Part shown: piece by piece, positions 1 to 10,736 of the stretch
Layout of the letters: the number at the start of each line of letters is the position of its first letter
Numbering within the stretch: position 1 is the first letter of the stretch
NCBI GenBank assembly: GCA_012727815.1
Contig: JAAYGI010000016.1
Location: 1-32,764 of the forward strand
From: Erysipelothrix sp.
GTDB taxonomy: Bacteria > Bacillota_I > Bacilli_A > Erysipelotrichales > Erysipelotrichaceae
Length of the DNA: 32,764 bases
Reading direction: 5' to 3'
Program-made: the position numbers and the translations under genes
The notes under the pieces: generated by a model
Databases searched by the model: none
Told to the model about the DNA's origin: nothing
Seen by the model: the letters and a program-made list of their open reading frames with translations, nothing else

Positions 1-606
1 ACTTAACTTTTTGTCTACTAAAGTGTTGACAGTCCAGTATGGTACTCTTTCTCATCAAATGAAACTACAAAGAAAAATTATCCTTTTGATTTTAAGATTA
101 GAATAGGATATGAATTGAAAGATAATAAGTTAAGAGTTTTATGGAATGTTATTAATACTGGTGAGAGTGATCTACTCTTTTCAATCGGTGCACATCCTGC
201 CTTCTTATCAGATGAAGGTGACACTTTAAGTATTGAAACAAGAGCAACACCTTCTAGATATATTATTGGTCAAGATGGAATGGAAGCAGGATATAAAGAA
301 ACTGTGGAAACCATAGAAGTAAGACCTGAAGTATTCTATGGAGATGCATTAATCTATGATAATGTTGATGCAATAACTCTACATACTCAAGATTCAAATA
401 TAAAACTGTCATTTAAAGATTTTGAATATGTAGGTATTTGGTCGAAAATAATTGATGATAAAATGGCACCTTTTGTATGTATTGAACCATGGATGGGGAT
501 ATCTTATTTCAAAGATTTCTCAGGAGAATTCAAAGATAAGACTGGAATCCAAACATTATCTTCTGATAATGAGATTACCTACACTTATGAAATAGAAATA
601 TCTTAA
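1..606 (+). pseudogene. Aldose 1-epimerase family (LacX/GalM-like), 3' part with broken 5' end
   Basis: The open frame carries family motifs: a YPFDF segment, then a VINTG...FSIGAHPAF block and a C-terminal CIEPWMG segment, as in LacX/YphB-type mutarotase relatives that act on sugar anomers. The ORF caller starts at TTG 115, but family-like sequence in the same frame (SSNETTKKNYPFDF) runs upstream to about base 28. There it meets an in-frame TAA at 19-21, and no ATG, GTG or TTG lies between 22 and 114. Bases 2-28 read on plausibly in another frame (LNFLSTKV), which suggests a one-base frameshift near 20-28. The window edge hides the rest of the gene, so a pseudogene and an assembly error cannot be told apart. 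Family assignment is fairly secure; the broken state is an inference. Confidence 0.6.
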
Positions 607-727
607 TTAAGATTGAGACTCAAGAATAATAAACAAAAGGCTTCAAAATTTAGGTGAAATAGACACGATAAACGCTATCATTTAAAGAAAAAGTGCTATA
701 TATTGAGTTTGTCTCATAATCATGAAG

Positions 728-758
728 AAAAATCGCGCTCACAGCGCTTTTTTCTTTT
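728..758 (+). terminator. Rho-independent terminator
   Basis: A short GC hairpin, GCGCT-CAC-AGCGC, flanked by an A-run upstream and followed by TTTTTTCTTTT. It ends transcription before typA. The stretch 607-727 shows no gene. Confidence 0.75.
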
Positions 759-783
759 GTATTGAGCCTTTTTAGTGTATAAT
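757..783 (+). promoter_or_regulatory. Probable typA promoter (-10 TATAAT)
   Basis: A perfect TATAAT lies at 778-783, 28 bases before the typA ATG and just after the preceding terminator. TG directly precedes it, but without the N of a true extended -10. The -35 is weak (TTGTAT at 757-762, 15-base spacing). Confidence 0.55.
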
Positions 784-811
784 AACACAGTTATGAAAAG
801 AGATGTAAATC

Positions 812-3765
<2,954 letters not shown>

Positions 3766-3766
3766 G

Positions 3767-4798
3767 ATGGAAGTAAAAGATTTTGATTTTGAACTACCAG
3801 AAGAACTTATTGCACAAACACCCCTAGAAGATAGAAAGTCATCCAAACTGTTAGTTGTGGATGACTTTAATCTAGAAGACAGACATTTCTTTGATGTTAT
3901 TGATTATCTTAATAAAGGAGATGTCCTTGTACTTAATGATACAAGAGTTTTAGCAGCACGTTTATTTGGTATTAAAGAAGATACAGGTGCAAATGTTGAA
4001 GTACTTATCTTAAAGATGACTCAAGATACTGCAGAATGTCTTGTAGGTAATGCACGTGTTGTAAAAGTAGATACAGTAGTATCTTTTGGTGAAGGTATTT
4101 TAAAAGCTAAATGTATTGAAGTTAAGGAGGAGGGTATCAGAGTATTTGAGTTTATCTATGAAGGAATCTTTTTAGAGAAACTTGATTTACTGGGTGAAAT
4201 GCCATTACCTCCTTATATACATGAAAAATTAGAAGATAAAGAACGTTATCAAACAGTATACTCAAAAGACTTGGGAAGTGCAGCAGCACCTACTGCAGGT
4301 CTTCACTTTACAAAAGAATTATTAGAAGCGATTCAAGATAAAGGTGTCACGGTAACTTATGTGACATTACATGTAGGATTGGGAACATTCAGACCTGTTA
4401 AGGTTGATAAGATAGATGAGCATATTATGCATCATGAAGCTTACAAGATGTCACAGGAAACTGCTGACATTCTAAATAAAGCAAAAGATGAAGATAGAAG
4501 AATAATTGGTGTTGGTACAACAACAGTTAGAACTTTAGAAACTGTTTATTCATTACATAATGAATTCAAAGCATCATCATCAACAAGTGATATTTTTATT
4601 TACCCAGGATATGAATTTAAAGCAGTCGATGCAATTATTACAAACTTTCACTTACCAAAATCTACACTCATCATGATGATCAGTGCATTTTCTGGAAAAG
4701 ATGTAATAGACAATGCATATGCACACGCAATTAAAGAAAAATATAGATTCTTCTCTTTTGGAGACAGCATGTTTCTTACACATAAAAACATGTTATAA
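3767..4798 (+). CDS. queA: S-adenosylmethionine:tRNA ribosyltransferase-isomerase
   Basis: QueA transfers and isomerises the ribosyl group of SAM onto preQ1-modified tRNA to give epoxyqueuosine. Family blocks are visible: the N-terminal [60 protein letters not shown] and [10 protein letters not shown]. The ORF track begins at 3743 inside tgt. I prefer the ATG at 3767, because AAAGGA lies seven bases upstream and the resulting [12 protein letters not shown] aligns with the usual N-terminus, giving 343 residues. With that start the gene begins one base after the tgt stop. The tgt-queA pairing supports a queuosine operon. Confidence 0.95.
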   Translation: MEVKDFDFELPEELIAQTPLEDRKSSKLLVVDDFNLEDRHFFDVIDYLNKGDVLVLNDTRVLAARLFGIKEDTGANVEVLILKMTQDTAECLVGNARVVKVDTVVSFGEGILKAKCIEVKEEGIRVFEFIYEGIFLEKLDLLGEMPLPPYIHEKLEDKERYQTVYSKDLGSAAAPTAGLHFTKELLEAIQDKGVTVTYVTLHVGLGTFRPVKVDKIDEHIMHHEAYKMSQETADILNKAKDEDRRIIGVGTTTVRTLETVYSLHNEFKASSSTSDIFIYPGYEFKAVDAIITNFHLPKSTLIMMISAFSGKDVIDNAYAHAIKEKYRFFSFGDSMFLTHKNML

Positions 4799-4799
4799 T
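4791..4799 (+). promoter_or_regulatory. Extended -10 element overlapping the queA stop
   Basis: TGTTATAAT overlaps the queA TAA and lies 25 bases before the preferred start of the next gene. No good -35 is visible. It could give the membrane-protein pair its own transcript. Confidence 0.45.
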
Positions 4800-4824
4800 A
4801 ATAAAGATAGAAATGAGGCGCTAT

Positions 4825-5319
4825 ATGGATAAGAAAAACATCATAAGAAAAACGTTCTTACATCTTGTTTTAATTCATGTACTGATGAGTTTAATACATT
4901 TGTTAAGTAGTGATTTGGGGCATCCACTATATAAATTTCTAAAAGGACAACATTTCATAGTGATGCTAAGTATATTGGTAGTACTAGATGTTATAGCGTA
5001 CTTTGTAGCTGGTATGCTTTATGCACGATTTATTCCTGATAAGAAACGATTTAATTTAGTACTGGAGATTGTTAGTATTACACTTGCAATGTTTTTCCTC
5101 GTTTTATTTGCTGTAGTATATTTCTTATCATTGCAATTTTATAACAGAGATATTATGTTGATATATACTTTGATTAATCCGTGGTACGGAACATTTATGT
5201 ATAAACTTCCGGATAAAGAATTATATTCTTTATGGTGGATGATATCTGCAATTGTACCCTCTGTTGGATATTATGCAGGAGCGAAATTTACTTTAAGAAA
5301 GTTGGGTAACGAAAAATGA
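4825..5319 (+). CDS. Small integral membrane protein, unknown
   Basis: I do not recognise this protein. It is 164 residues from the ATG at 4825, which has GAGG six bases upstream. The track start at 4813 would add four residues and has a poorer ribosome site. It has about four hydrophobic segments (near residues 10-30, 40-65, 75-105 and 135-155) and a basic C-terminus, and no catalytic motif or signal cleavage site is evident. It overlaps the next small membrane gene by four bases (ATGA), so the two are probably made together. It could be a pair of interacting membrane subunits or a divergent remnant of a transporter family. Confidence 0.7.
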   Translation: MDKKNIIRKTFLHLVLIHVLMSLIHLLSSDLGHPLYKFLKGQHFIVMLSILVVLDVIAYFVAGMLYARFIPDKKRFNLVLEIVSITLAMFFLVLFAVVYFLSLQFYNRDIMLIYTLINPWYGTFMYKLPDKELYSLWWMISAIVPSVGYYAGAKFTLRKLGNEK

Positions 5320-5654
5320 AAAACACATGGAAATCATTATTAGTTATTATATTAAGTGCAATACTTTATAGATTCCTAGACCGTATTGTACCTACAAATT
5401 ACGCAAGTTTTATACAGTTTATCTATCTTGTTATCTTAGTGGTTATTGGATTTTTCCTAGCCCCTACACACAAGAAAAACAACCGTTGGTTGGGTAAAGT
5501 AATAGTATCACTTGTGATTGTATTTATTTTTGGAATTAGAATGAACTGGTTTGTATTAACTGAATTCTATGATTTTTTAATCATGATTGGTTTATATGGA
5601 AGTTTTTTAGACATAATACTAATATATTGTGGTTGGGTATTCTACCAAGTATAA
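5316..5654 (+). CDS. Small integral membrane protein, unknown
   Basis: I do not recognise this protein. It has 112 residues and about four hydrophobic segments (about 5-20, 30-48, 60-78 and 85-108), with a short Lys-rich cytosolic-looking loop (THKKNN) in the middle. The ATG lies within the end of the upstream membrane gene (ATGA overlap), indicating translational coupling. A strong terminator follows at 5681. The pair has no other partner in the window, and a function cannot be assigned from sequence alone. Confidence 0.65.
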   Translation: MKNTWKSLLVIILSAILYRFLDRIVPTNYASFIQFIYLVILVVIGFFLAPTHKKNNRWLGKVIVSLVIVFIFGIRMNWFVLTEFYDFLIMIGLYGSFLDIILIYCGWVFYQV

Positions 5655-5680
5655 GTGTGTCTAGTGATTAATATTAAAAG

Positions 5681-5712
5681 ATCATCATGGAGACATGATG
5701 ATTTTGATTTTT
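5681..5712 (+). terminator. Rho-independent terminator
   Basis: A perfect nine-base-pair stem, ATCATCATG-GAGA-CATGATGAT with a four-base loop, is followed by TTTGATTTTT. It is AT-rich but well formed and ends the queA/membrane-protein transcript 20 bases before the next start. Confidence 0.75.
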
Positions 5713-5732
5713 ATAAGAAGGATGTGTGAGAA

Positions 5733-6596
5733 TTGAATAAAATAGTACCTTTGGTAAGTCTCATTGAGGTAGACAATTATATAAGTAATGGTGTAGATAG
5801 TGTTTTAATGGGAACACACTTTGGATCTACAAGACAAGAAAGAGTTTATGATCTTGAGGAAATCATCGACACAAATGCCAAGATTCCAGTTATAGCAATG
5901 TATAATAGATTCTATTTTGAACAAGAATTAGAACAATTAAAAGACGAAATAAAAGCATTGCATGATGGTGGAATTGACCACATTATGTGTACTGATATGG
6001 CTGTAATTCAAATCGTGAATGAAGAAGAATTAGACTTAAAGATCATTTATAATACAGATACAACAATGACCAATGCAGAAGATATCCAACTCATGTTAGA
6101 TAAAAGTGTAGATGAAGTTATCGTATCAAGAGAATTAACATTTGATGAAAGACTTGAAATTTCAAAAAATGTTAAGGGTAACTTGGGAATGCATTTCTTT
6201 GGATATCAATTGATGAGTTTTTCTAGAAGAAAACATTTAAGCCAATACAAGGACTTATCAGGTATTGAGATAGAAACTGAATCTATCAATTATCTTAAAG
6301 AAGTAAATAGAGATGATCTTTATATGACATTTGAAGATACATATGGAACACATATGTTTGCACCAAATGTTTTAAGTATGATTCATTTATATGACCAACT
6401 TAAAGCATCAAATTACAAGAACTTATATTTTGAAACAATTAACATCAATATTGATGATGTCTTATTTGTTATTAGAAATATAGATATGATTGAAGATTAT
6501 AAAGAATTTGAAGAAATTGTAAGAGAGACAAGTGGTTTAGAACTAGATCATGGTTTACTTTACAGTGAGACAGATAAAGGTAAGGTAAGATCATGA
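5733..6596 (+). CDS. trhP1: U32 family protein, TrhP1-like (YrrN-type) tRNA hydroxylation subunit
   Basis: This is a short (287-residue) member of the U32 'collagenase-like' family. In Bacillus the equivalent pair YrrN/YrrO (TrhP1/TrhP2) is needed for 5-hydroxyuridine at tRNA position 34. It has the family-like segment MHFFGYQLMSFSRRKHL near residue 165 but lacks the four-Cys iron-sulfur cluster of the long partner, as expected for the small subunit. The start is TTG with AGAAGGA ten bases upstream. No ATG or GTG is available, because the only upstream GTG runs straight into TGA. It overlaps the next gene by four bases. The subunit role follows from the family; activity on tRNA here is inferred. 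Confidence 0.8.
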   Translation: MNKIVPLVSLIEVDNYISNGVDSVLMGTHFGSTRQERVYDLEEIIDTNAKIPVIAMYNRFYFEQELEQLKDEIKALHDGGIDHIMCTDMAVIQIVNEEELDLKIIYNTDTTMTNAEDIQLMLDKSVDEVIVSRELTFDERLEISKNVKGNLGMHFFGYQLMSFSRRKHLSQYKDLSGIEIETESINYLKEVNRDDLYMTFEDTYGTHMFAPNVLSMIHLYDQLKASNYKNLYFETININIDDVLFVIRNIDMIEDYKEFEEIVRETSGLELDHGLLYSETDKGKVRS

Positions 6597-7792
6597 GTAA
6601 GTATGAACTTTTAGCACCAGCAGGTGATTTACCACGTTTAAAAACAGCGGTTGATTTTGGAGCAGATGCTGTTTTTATCGGAGGTAAAAAGTATTCACTA
6701 AGATATCGTGCAAGTAACTTTGATTTACCAGAAATACAAGAAGGCGTAGACTATTGTCATAAGTATGGAGCAAAGTTATTTGTAACAGCAAATATGATTT
6801 ACCATGATACAGACTTAGAAGGTTTAAAAGATTACTTTGTAGCACTTGAAGAAATTGGGGTTGATGCAGTTATTGTTGCATCACTTTATGCTGTATCACT
6901 TGTTAAAAAGTTTGCACCAAAAATTGAAGCACACCTCAGTACTCAACTATCAACACTAAATTCTAAAGCTGTTGAATATTTAAAAACAATGGGTGCTGAT
7001 CGTGTTGTATTGGGACGTGAAACTACCATGGAAGAAGTTGCTGAATTAATGTCTAATACAAAAGTTCCGATTGAAGCTTTTGTTCACGGTGGTATGTGTA
7101 CTAACTACTCAGGTAGATGTACTTTAAGTAACTATATGACAAACCGTGATGCAAATCGTGGTGGATGTGCACAAAGTTGTAGATGGAACTATATGGTATA
7201 TGATGGTGATAAAAACTTAATATCAGATCCTAAACAACATTTAACAATGTCATCTAAAGATATGAGAACTATAGATGTATTGGATGATTTATTAAAGACA
7301 GGCGTTTACAGTTTAAAAATTGAAGGACGCATGAAATCGGAATATTATCTTGCAAATGTTGTCTCAGCATACCGTTTAGTCATTGATGCATTTGAAAATA
7401 ATGAAGATGTCGAAGCAGCTAAAAAGGCAGCAAATAAGATACTAGCTCAAACTGAAAATAGAGAATCATTCGCAGGATTTTACGAAGGTAAAGATTTTTC
7501 ATATGATGGATACATCTACCATGAGAAAACTGCACGTGTTAATCAGAATTTCTTAGGAATAATAAAAGAAACACATGACTCACTTGTAACATTACAAGTA
7601 AGAAATAAATTTTCAATAGGAGAGAAAGTTGAGGTCTTTGGACCCAATAATTTCAGTGAAACATTTGTTGTTGATACATTAATTAACAGCAAAGAAGAAG
7701 CTGTTGAAAGTGTAAGAAGACCCATGGAACTGATTCAAATCAAAGTTCCATTTGATGTAAAAGAGAATTACTTTGTGAGGCGCATAGGATGA
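6593..7792 (+). CDS. trhP2: U32 family protein, TrhP2-like (YrrO-type) tRNA uridine hydroxylase component
   Basis: A 399-residue U32 protein with the characteristic signature EAFVHGGMCTNYSGRC...RGGCAQSCRW. Cysteines 169, 176, 192 and 196 are candidates for the iron-sulfur cluster known in TrhP/RlhA relatives. The N-terminal TIM-barrel-like part begins YELLAPAGD and contains LSTQLSTLN and KIEGRMKSEYYL. Older annotations call such proteins peptidases or collagenases, but current knowledge links this clade to prephenate-dependent ho5U34 formation in tRNA. Both gene ends overlap their neighbours by ATGA, giving tight coupling with trhP1 and the SpoU-like methyltransferase. Confidence 0.87.
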   Translation: MSKYELLAPAGDLPRLKTAVDFGADAVFIGGKKYSLRYRASNFDLPEIQEGVDYCHKYGAKLFVTANMIYHDTDLEGLKDYFVALEEIGVDAVIVASLYAVSLVKKFAPKIEAHLSTQLSTLNSKAVEYLKTMGADRVVLGRETTMEEVAELMSNTKVPIEAFVHGGMCTNYSGRCTLSNYMTNRDANRGGCAQSCRWNYMVYDGDKNLISDPKQHLTMSSKDMRTIDVLDDLLKTGVYSLKIEGRMKSEYYLANVVSAYRLVIDAFENNEDVEAAKKAANKILAQTENRESFAGFYEGKDFSYDGYIYHEKTARVNQNFLGIIKETHDSLVTLQVRNKFSIGEKVEVFGPNNFSETFVVDTLINSKEEAVESVRRPMELIQIKVPFDVKENYFVRRIG

Positions 7793-8493
7793 TAGTAGTA
7801 GGAAAAATTAGTATTAAAGCAATACTTGAAAATAAAAAAAGAGATATTGATACAGTCTATATCTTAGATTCAAAAAAAGATAAAGAAACACGTTACATTC
7901 TAAGCCAATGTAAAGGACAAAATGTAAAAAGAGTATCTCGAGATTATCTAGATAAATTAACAGGTGTTACATCCCATGGTGGGTTTGCAATCGATACATC
8001 AGCTAGAAAATCTGATACAATGGAATCATTAATGAAGGACTCAAAATCTATACTATGTGTTGAAGGTTTAACTGATCCATTTAATATGGGTGAGATACTT
8101 AGAACAATAACAGTACTTGGTTTTGATGGATTCATTACACCAAAATATGAATTTTTCGAACATGAAGCAAAATTAATTAGAGCAAGTGCTGGTGCAAGTG
8201 AGAAAATTACTTGGGTTATGTCAGATGACTTAGGTAGTGACTTAAAGAAACTAAAAGCACAAGGTACTACGATAATATCAGCACACAGACAAGAAGAAAG
8301 TATCTCTTTAGTTGATTATAAATTCGATAAAAAGGTATGTGTTTGTCTGGGTGGTGCACTAAGAGGTCTTTCAAAAGACGTACTTGATCAAAGTGACCAA
8401 TTTGTTAGATTAGATACACCAGAGCGTATAGCACTGAGTACACAAGGAGCAGCAAGTGTCTTTGCGTATGCAAGACTTACACAAAGTAAATAG
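7789..8493 (+). CDS. TrmH/SpoU-family RNA methyltransferase, divergent motifs
   Basis: A 234-residue SPOUT-type protein with an N-terminal RNA-binding-like region and a C-terminal knotted domain. Motif 1 is normal (VEGLTDPFNMGEILRT, with N99 and R105), as is RASAGASEKI (about 131-140). Motif 2, usually GSEGxGLS, reads LGGALRGLS, so the Glu is missing. Motif 3, usually SLNVSxA, reads ALSTQGAAS, so the Asn is missing. SpoU proteins normally methylate ribose 2'-O of rRNA or tRNA using SAM. The gene overlaps trhP2 by ATGA and is followed by nadE after 12 bases, so its target may be the tRNA handled by TrhP. Whether it is active is uncertain. Confidence 0.8.
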   Translation: MIVVGKISIKAILENKKRDIDTVYILDSKKDKETRYILSQCKGQNVKRVSRDYLDKLTGVTSHGGFAIDTSARKSDTMESLMKDSKSILCVEGLTDPFNMGEILRTITVLGFDGFITPKYEFFEHEAKLIRASAGASEKITWVMSDDLGSDLKKLKAQGTTIISAHRQEESISLVDYKFDKKVCVCLGGALRGLSKDVLDQSDQFVRLDTPERIALSTQGAASVFAYARLTQSK

Positions 8494-8505
8494 GAGGCAT
8501 CAGTT

Positions 8506-10137
8506 ATGAAAGTAGCATTGGGACAAATTAGAATTATATCTAACAATCCAAATAAAAATTATTTGGAAATGGAAGACACTATAAAAAGAGCAATCAAGGA
8601 AAATGCAGATATAATTATTTTTCCAGAGCTCTGTGTTTCAGGAGCCTATGTATCAAAACGTAACTTAAATGATAATTTTATTGAAGATGTATTATCTTAT
8701 AACGATAAAATAGTTGCACTCAGTAAAGATATTGATATCATTTGGGGTTCATACTATAAAGAAGAACTTTTATATAATGCAGCATACTATGCAAAAAATG
8801 GTGCAGTAGTTGATTACAGCTTGAAGTCAAATCTTGATAAATCAAGAAATGAAGATCAGTTCTTCACACCTAAATCTAAATCATTTAGTATAGAAATTGA
8901 AGATATAATGTATGAGGTATCTCTTGATAATCACAAAGAGAATACAATCTACTTATGTACTAATATTTATAAACATGATGAGTCCATTCCAATGAAAAAG
9001 AATAGTATTCTTATCAGTGGTGTAGGAATCTACAATGATGGTAATTCAGTATTTGGATTACGTGGAGAGAGTTACTTTAACTATCATGGACTGGAAGCAT
9101 CATTAAATGAAGTATATGAAAGTGAACTTTTAGTACTGGATACACAATCTTTTATAGAATACCTAAATATTCCAAGTGATGAAATCTTACCTTATATACT
9201 TCCAATTCTTGAAATGTTTGATGAGGAGCACTTGTCATATGGTCCAAAATGGATTGTGGGTGTATCAGGAGGTCTTGATAGTTCAGTATCATTAGCACTG
9301 CTATCCTTAGCGATTGGTGAAGATAGAGTCCATGGCGTTACAATGCCAGGAGAATTCACCCGTGATATAACATTATCCAATGCATATCATTTATCAAAGA
9401 AACTGGGAGTAAGTTTTCAAGAAATTCCAATTGGAAAACTTGTTAAAGAAACAGTGAATACTTTAAATGAAGCTGCTTATGATCGTGTTGAAGGTTTAAC
9501 ATATGAAAATATCCAAGCTAGACTCAGAGGGCATACACTGATGAGTGTAGCCAGTTTAATTAATGGTGTTGTATGTAATAACGGTAACAAAGTAGAGACG
9601 GGTCTTGGTTATGCAACAATGTACGGTGATGCTATTGGTGCATTATCAGTACTTGGAGATTTAACAAAGCTTGAAGTAGGACAGCTTGCAAGAGAAATAA
9701 ATGAAGCATATGATGAGGATGTTATTCCTTTAAATCTTATTCCTAAAATTGAATCAGATCGTATCGCTTGGGATTTTGCTCCGAGTGCAGAATTGTCACA
9801 AGATCAATTTGATCCATTCAAATGGGGATACCATGATAACCTACTTGTTTATCTACTCTCCAACTCTCCAGAATCTGTACTGGAAATGTATCTGGATGAA
9901 TCTATTTACAATACAAACTTTGGAATGTACATGAGGCATTTAGAACTCGATAATCCACATGCATTTATTGAGGATTTTGAATGGTTCTTAAGAACAATAC
10001 AACTTGCAACATATAAAAGACTTCAAACGCCTCCGATTGTTAGGGTGTCTAAAGTTGGGTTTGAATTTGAGAACCAAAGCAATATCTATAAGACAAAGCA
10101 ATATGAATTATTAAAAGAGGAAATACTTAAAAAATAG
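8506..10137 (+). CDS. nadE: NAD+ synthetase, two-domain form with degenerate glutaminase domain
   Basis: NadE amidates nicotinic acid adenine dinucleotide to NAD. The N-terminal nitrilase-like domain (about 1-215) should release ammonia from glutamine. The C-terminal ATP pyrophosphatase domain has the PP-loop SGGLDSS (254-260), plus RLRGHTLMS, NGNKVETGLGYATMYGD and KIESDR further on. The synthetase half looks intact. In the glutaminase half, E41 (FPELCVSG) and K107 can be placed. The CEDxW block that bears the nucleophilic Cys reads EVSLDNH, with Ser139 at the Cys position, and the following segment is shortened. The protein may therefore use free ammonia or a partner. RBS AGGAGG precedes the ATG; this is the last gene of the operon. 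Confidence 0.9.
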   Translation: MKVALGQIRIISNNPNKNYLEMEDTIKRAIKENADIIIFPELCVSGAYVSKRNLNDNFIEDVLSYNDKIVALSKDIDIIWGSYYKEELLYNAAYYAKNGAVVDYSLKSNLDKSRNEDQFFTPKSKSFSIEIEDIMYEVSLDNHKENTIYLCTNIYKHDESIPMKKNSILISGVGIYNDGNSVFGLRGESYFNYHGLEASLNEVYESELLVLDTQSFIEYLNIPSDEILPYILPILEMFDEEHLSYGPKWIVGVSGGLDSSVSLALLSLAIGEDRVHGVTMPGEFTRDITLSNAYHLSKKLGVSFQEIPIGKLVKETVNTLNEAAYDRVEGLTYENIQARLRGHTLMSVASLINGVVCNNGNKVETGLGYATMYGDAIGALSVLGDLTKLEVGQLAREINEAYDEDVIPLNLIPKIESDRIAWDFAPSAELSQDQFDPFKWGYHDNLLVYLLSNSPESVLEMYLDESIYNTNFGMYMRHLELDNPHAFIEDFEWFLRTIQLATYKRLQTPPIVRVSKVGFEFENQSNIYKTKQYELLKEEILKK

Positions 10138-10183
10138 TAAAAGGGGAACTGACCCCATATAATGGGACCCAATAAAAAAAGAA

Positions 10184-10240
10184 AGCACCTTGCATTTGTA
10201 CTATTGTTGATAGACAATATTATGTACAAATGGAGGTGCT
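10184..10240 (+). promoter_or_regulatory. Long hairpin sequestering the OrfA ribosome-binding site
   Basis: An imperfect stem with three paired blocks: AGCACCT/AGGTGCT, CATTTGTAC/GTACAAATG and TATTGT/ACAATA around a TGATAG loop. The 3' strand contains the TGGAGGTGC Shine-Dalgarno of the following ATG. In transcripts entering from nadE this would mask translation initiation, a known protective device in some insertion sequences. The mechanism here is inferred. Confidence 0.6.
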
Positions 10241-10245
10241 TTATT

Positions 10246-10374
10246 ATGTCTAAAAAAAGAATATATCCACTCGAGGTTAAATTAGAAGCAATTAAGCTTC
10301 GGGAAGAAGGATTCAGTATTAAAGAAATTCAAAAGTTACTAAATATAAAAAGTGAATCACAAATAGGGATATGA
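10246..10374 (+). pseudogene. Truncated IS3-family OrfA transposase fragment
   Basis: The 42-residue frame starts MSKKRIYPLEVKLEAIKLRE and continues through a helix-turn-helix (EGFSIKEIQKLLNIKSES). This is the N-terminal DNA-binding part of OrfA proteins from the IS3/IS150 group. It ends at SQIGI and a stop, where intact proteins would continue for dozens of residues. The preferred ATG at 10246 has GGAGG upstream; the longer track ORF from 10162 runs through the hairpin. It is not expected to transpose. Confidence 0.7.
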
Positions 10375-10437
10375 TACACTTTATTAAGTATAAAATTATT
10401 ATAACATGAAAGTTTAGTCTCTATATGAATCCATGAA

Positions 10438-10473
10438 AAAAAGTAGACATACTAGGCGTATAGACTACTTTTT
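10438..10473 (-). terminator. Terminator of the yuiD-nifU transcript
   Basis: An AAAAAGTAG/CTACTTTTT stem with an inner ATAC/GTAT pairing lies directly after the nifU stop. On the minus strand it ends in a run of T. It could work in both directions. Confidence 0.6.
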
Positions 10474-10475
10474 AC

Positions 10476-10727
10476 TTAAGTTCCATATAAATAGGTAGAT
10501 TCTTCAATGACTTCAGTTACCTCAGGTATCTCGTCCATTAGAAGCGCTTCTACACCACCCTTAAGGGTGAAATCAATAAGTGAACAACCAACACAAGCAC
10601 CCAGTAATTTAACCATTACAACGCCTGTATCTTTATCAAAACTAACAAATTCTATATCTCCACCATCACCTTGTATATAAGGTCTGATACGATTGATGGT
10701 AAGAATAATTTTATCTTCTATTTCCAT
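10476..10727 (-). CDS. NifU-like C-terminal domain protein (Fe-S cluster scaffold/carrier)
   Basis: This 83-residue protein is essentially a stand-alone Nfu domain: RPYIQGDGGDIEFV, then GACVGCS with C45 and C48 in the CxxC that binds an iron-sulfur cluster. Such proteins (YutI-like in Bacillus) pass clusters to client enzymes. Possible clients encoded in this window include NrdG and the U32 protein. The start has AGGAG upstream (ATAGGAGTATTAT). It lies nine bases downstream of the yuiD-like gene on the same strand and probably shares its transcript. Confidence 0.9.
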   Translation of the reverse strand: MEIEDKIILTINRIRPYIQGDGGDIEFVSFDKDTGVVMVKLLGACVGCSLIDFTLKGGVEALLMDEIPEVTEVIEESTYLYGT

Positions 10728-10736
10728 ATAATACTC

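Larger units (their letters stand above)
10141..10374 (+). mobile_element. Remnant of an IS3-family (IS150-like) insertion sequence, left part only
   Basis: Just after the nadE stop the sequence changes character: GGGGAACTGACCCC and ATGGGACCC resemble left ends of IS3-family elements. An RBS-bearing hairpin and the first codons of an OrfA-type transposase follow. The frame ends after 42 residues, and no OrfB, right end or target duplication is seen before the nifU terminator. The right boundary is therefore a guess. The rest of the gap, 10375-10437, shows nothing recognisable. Confidence 0.65.
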
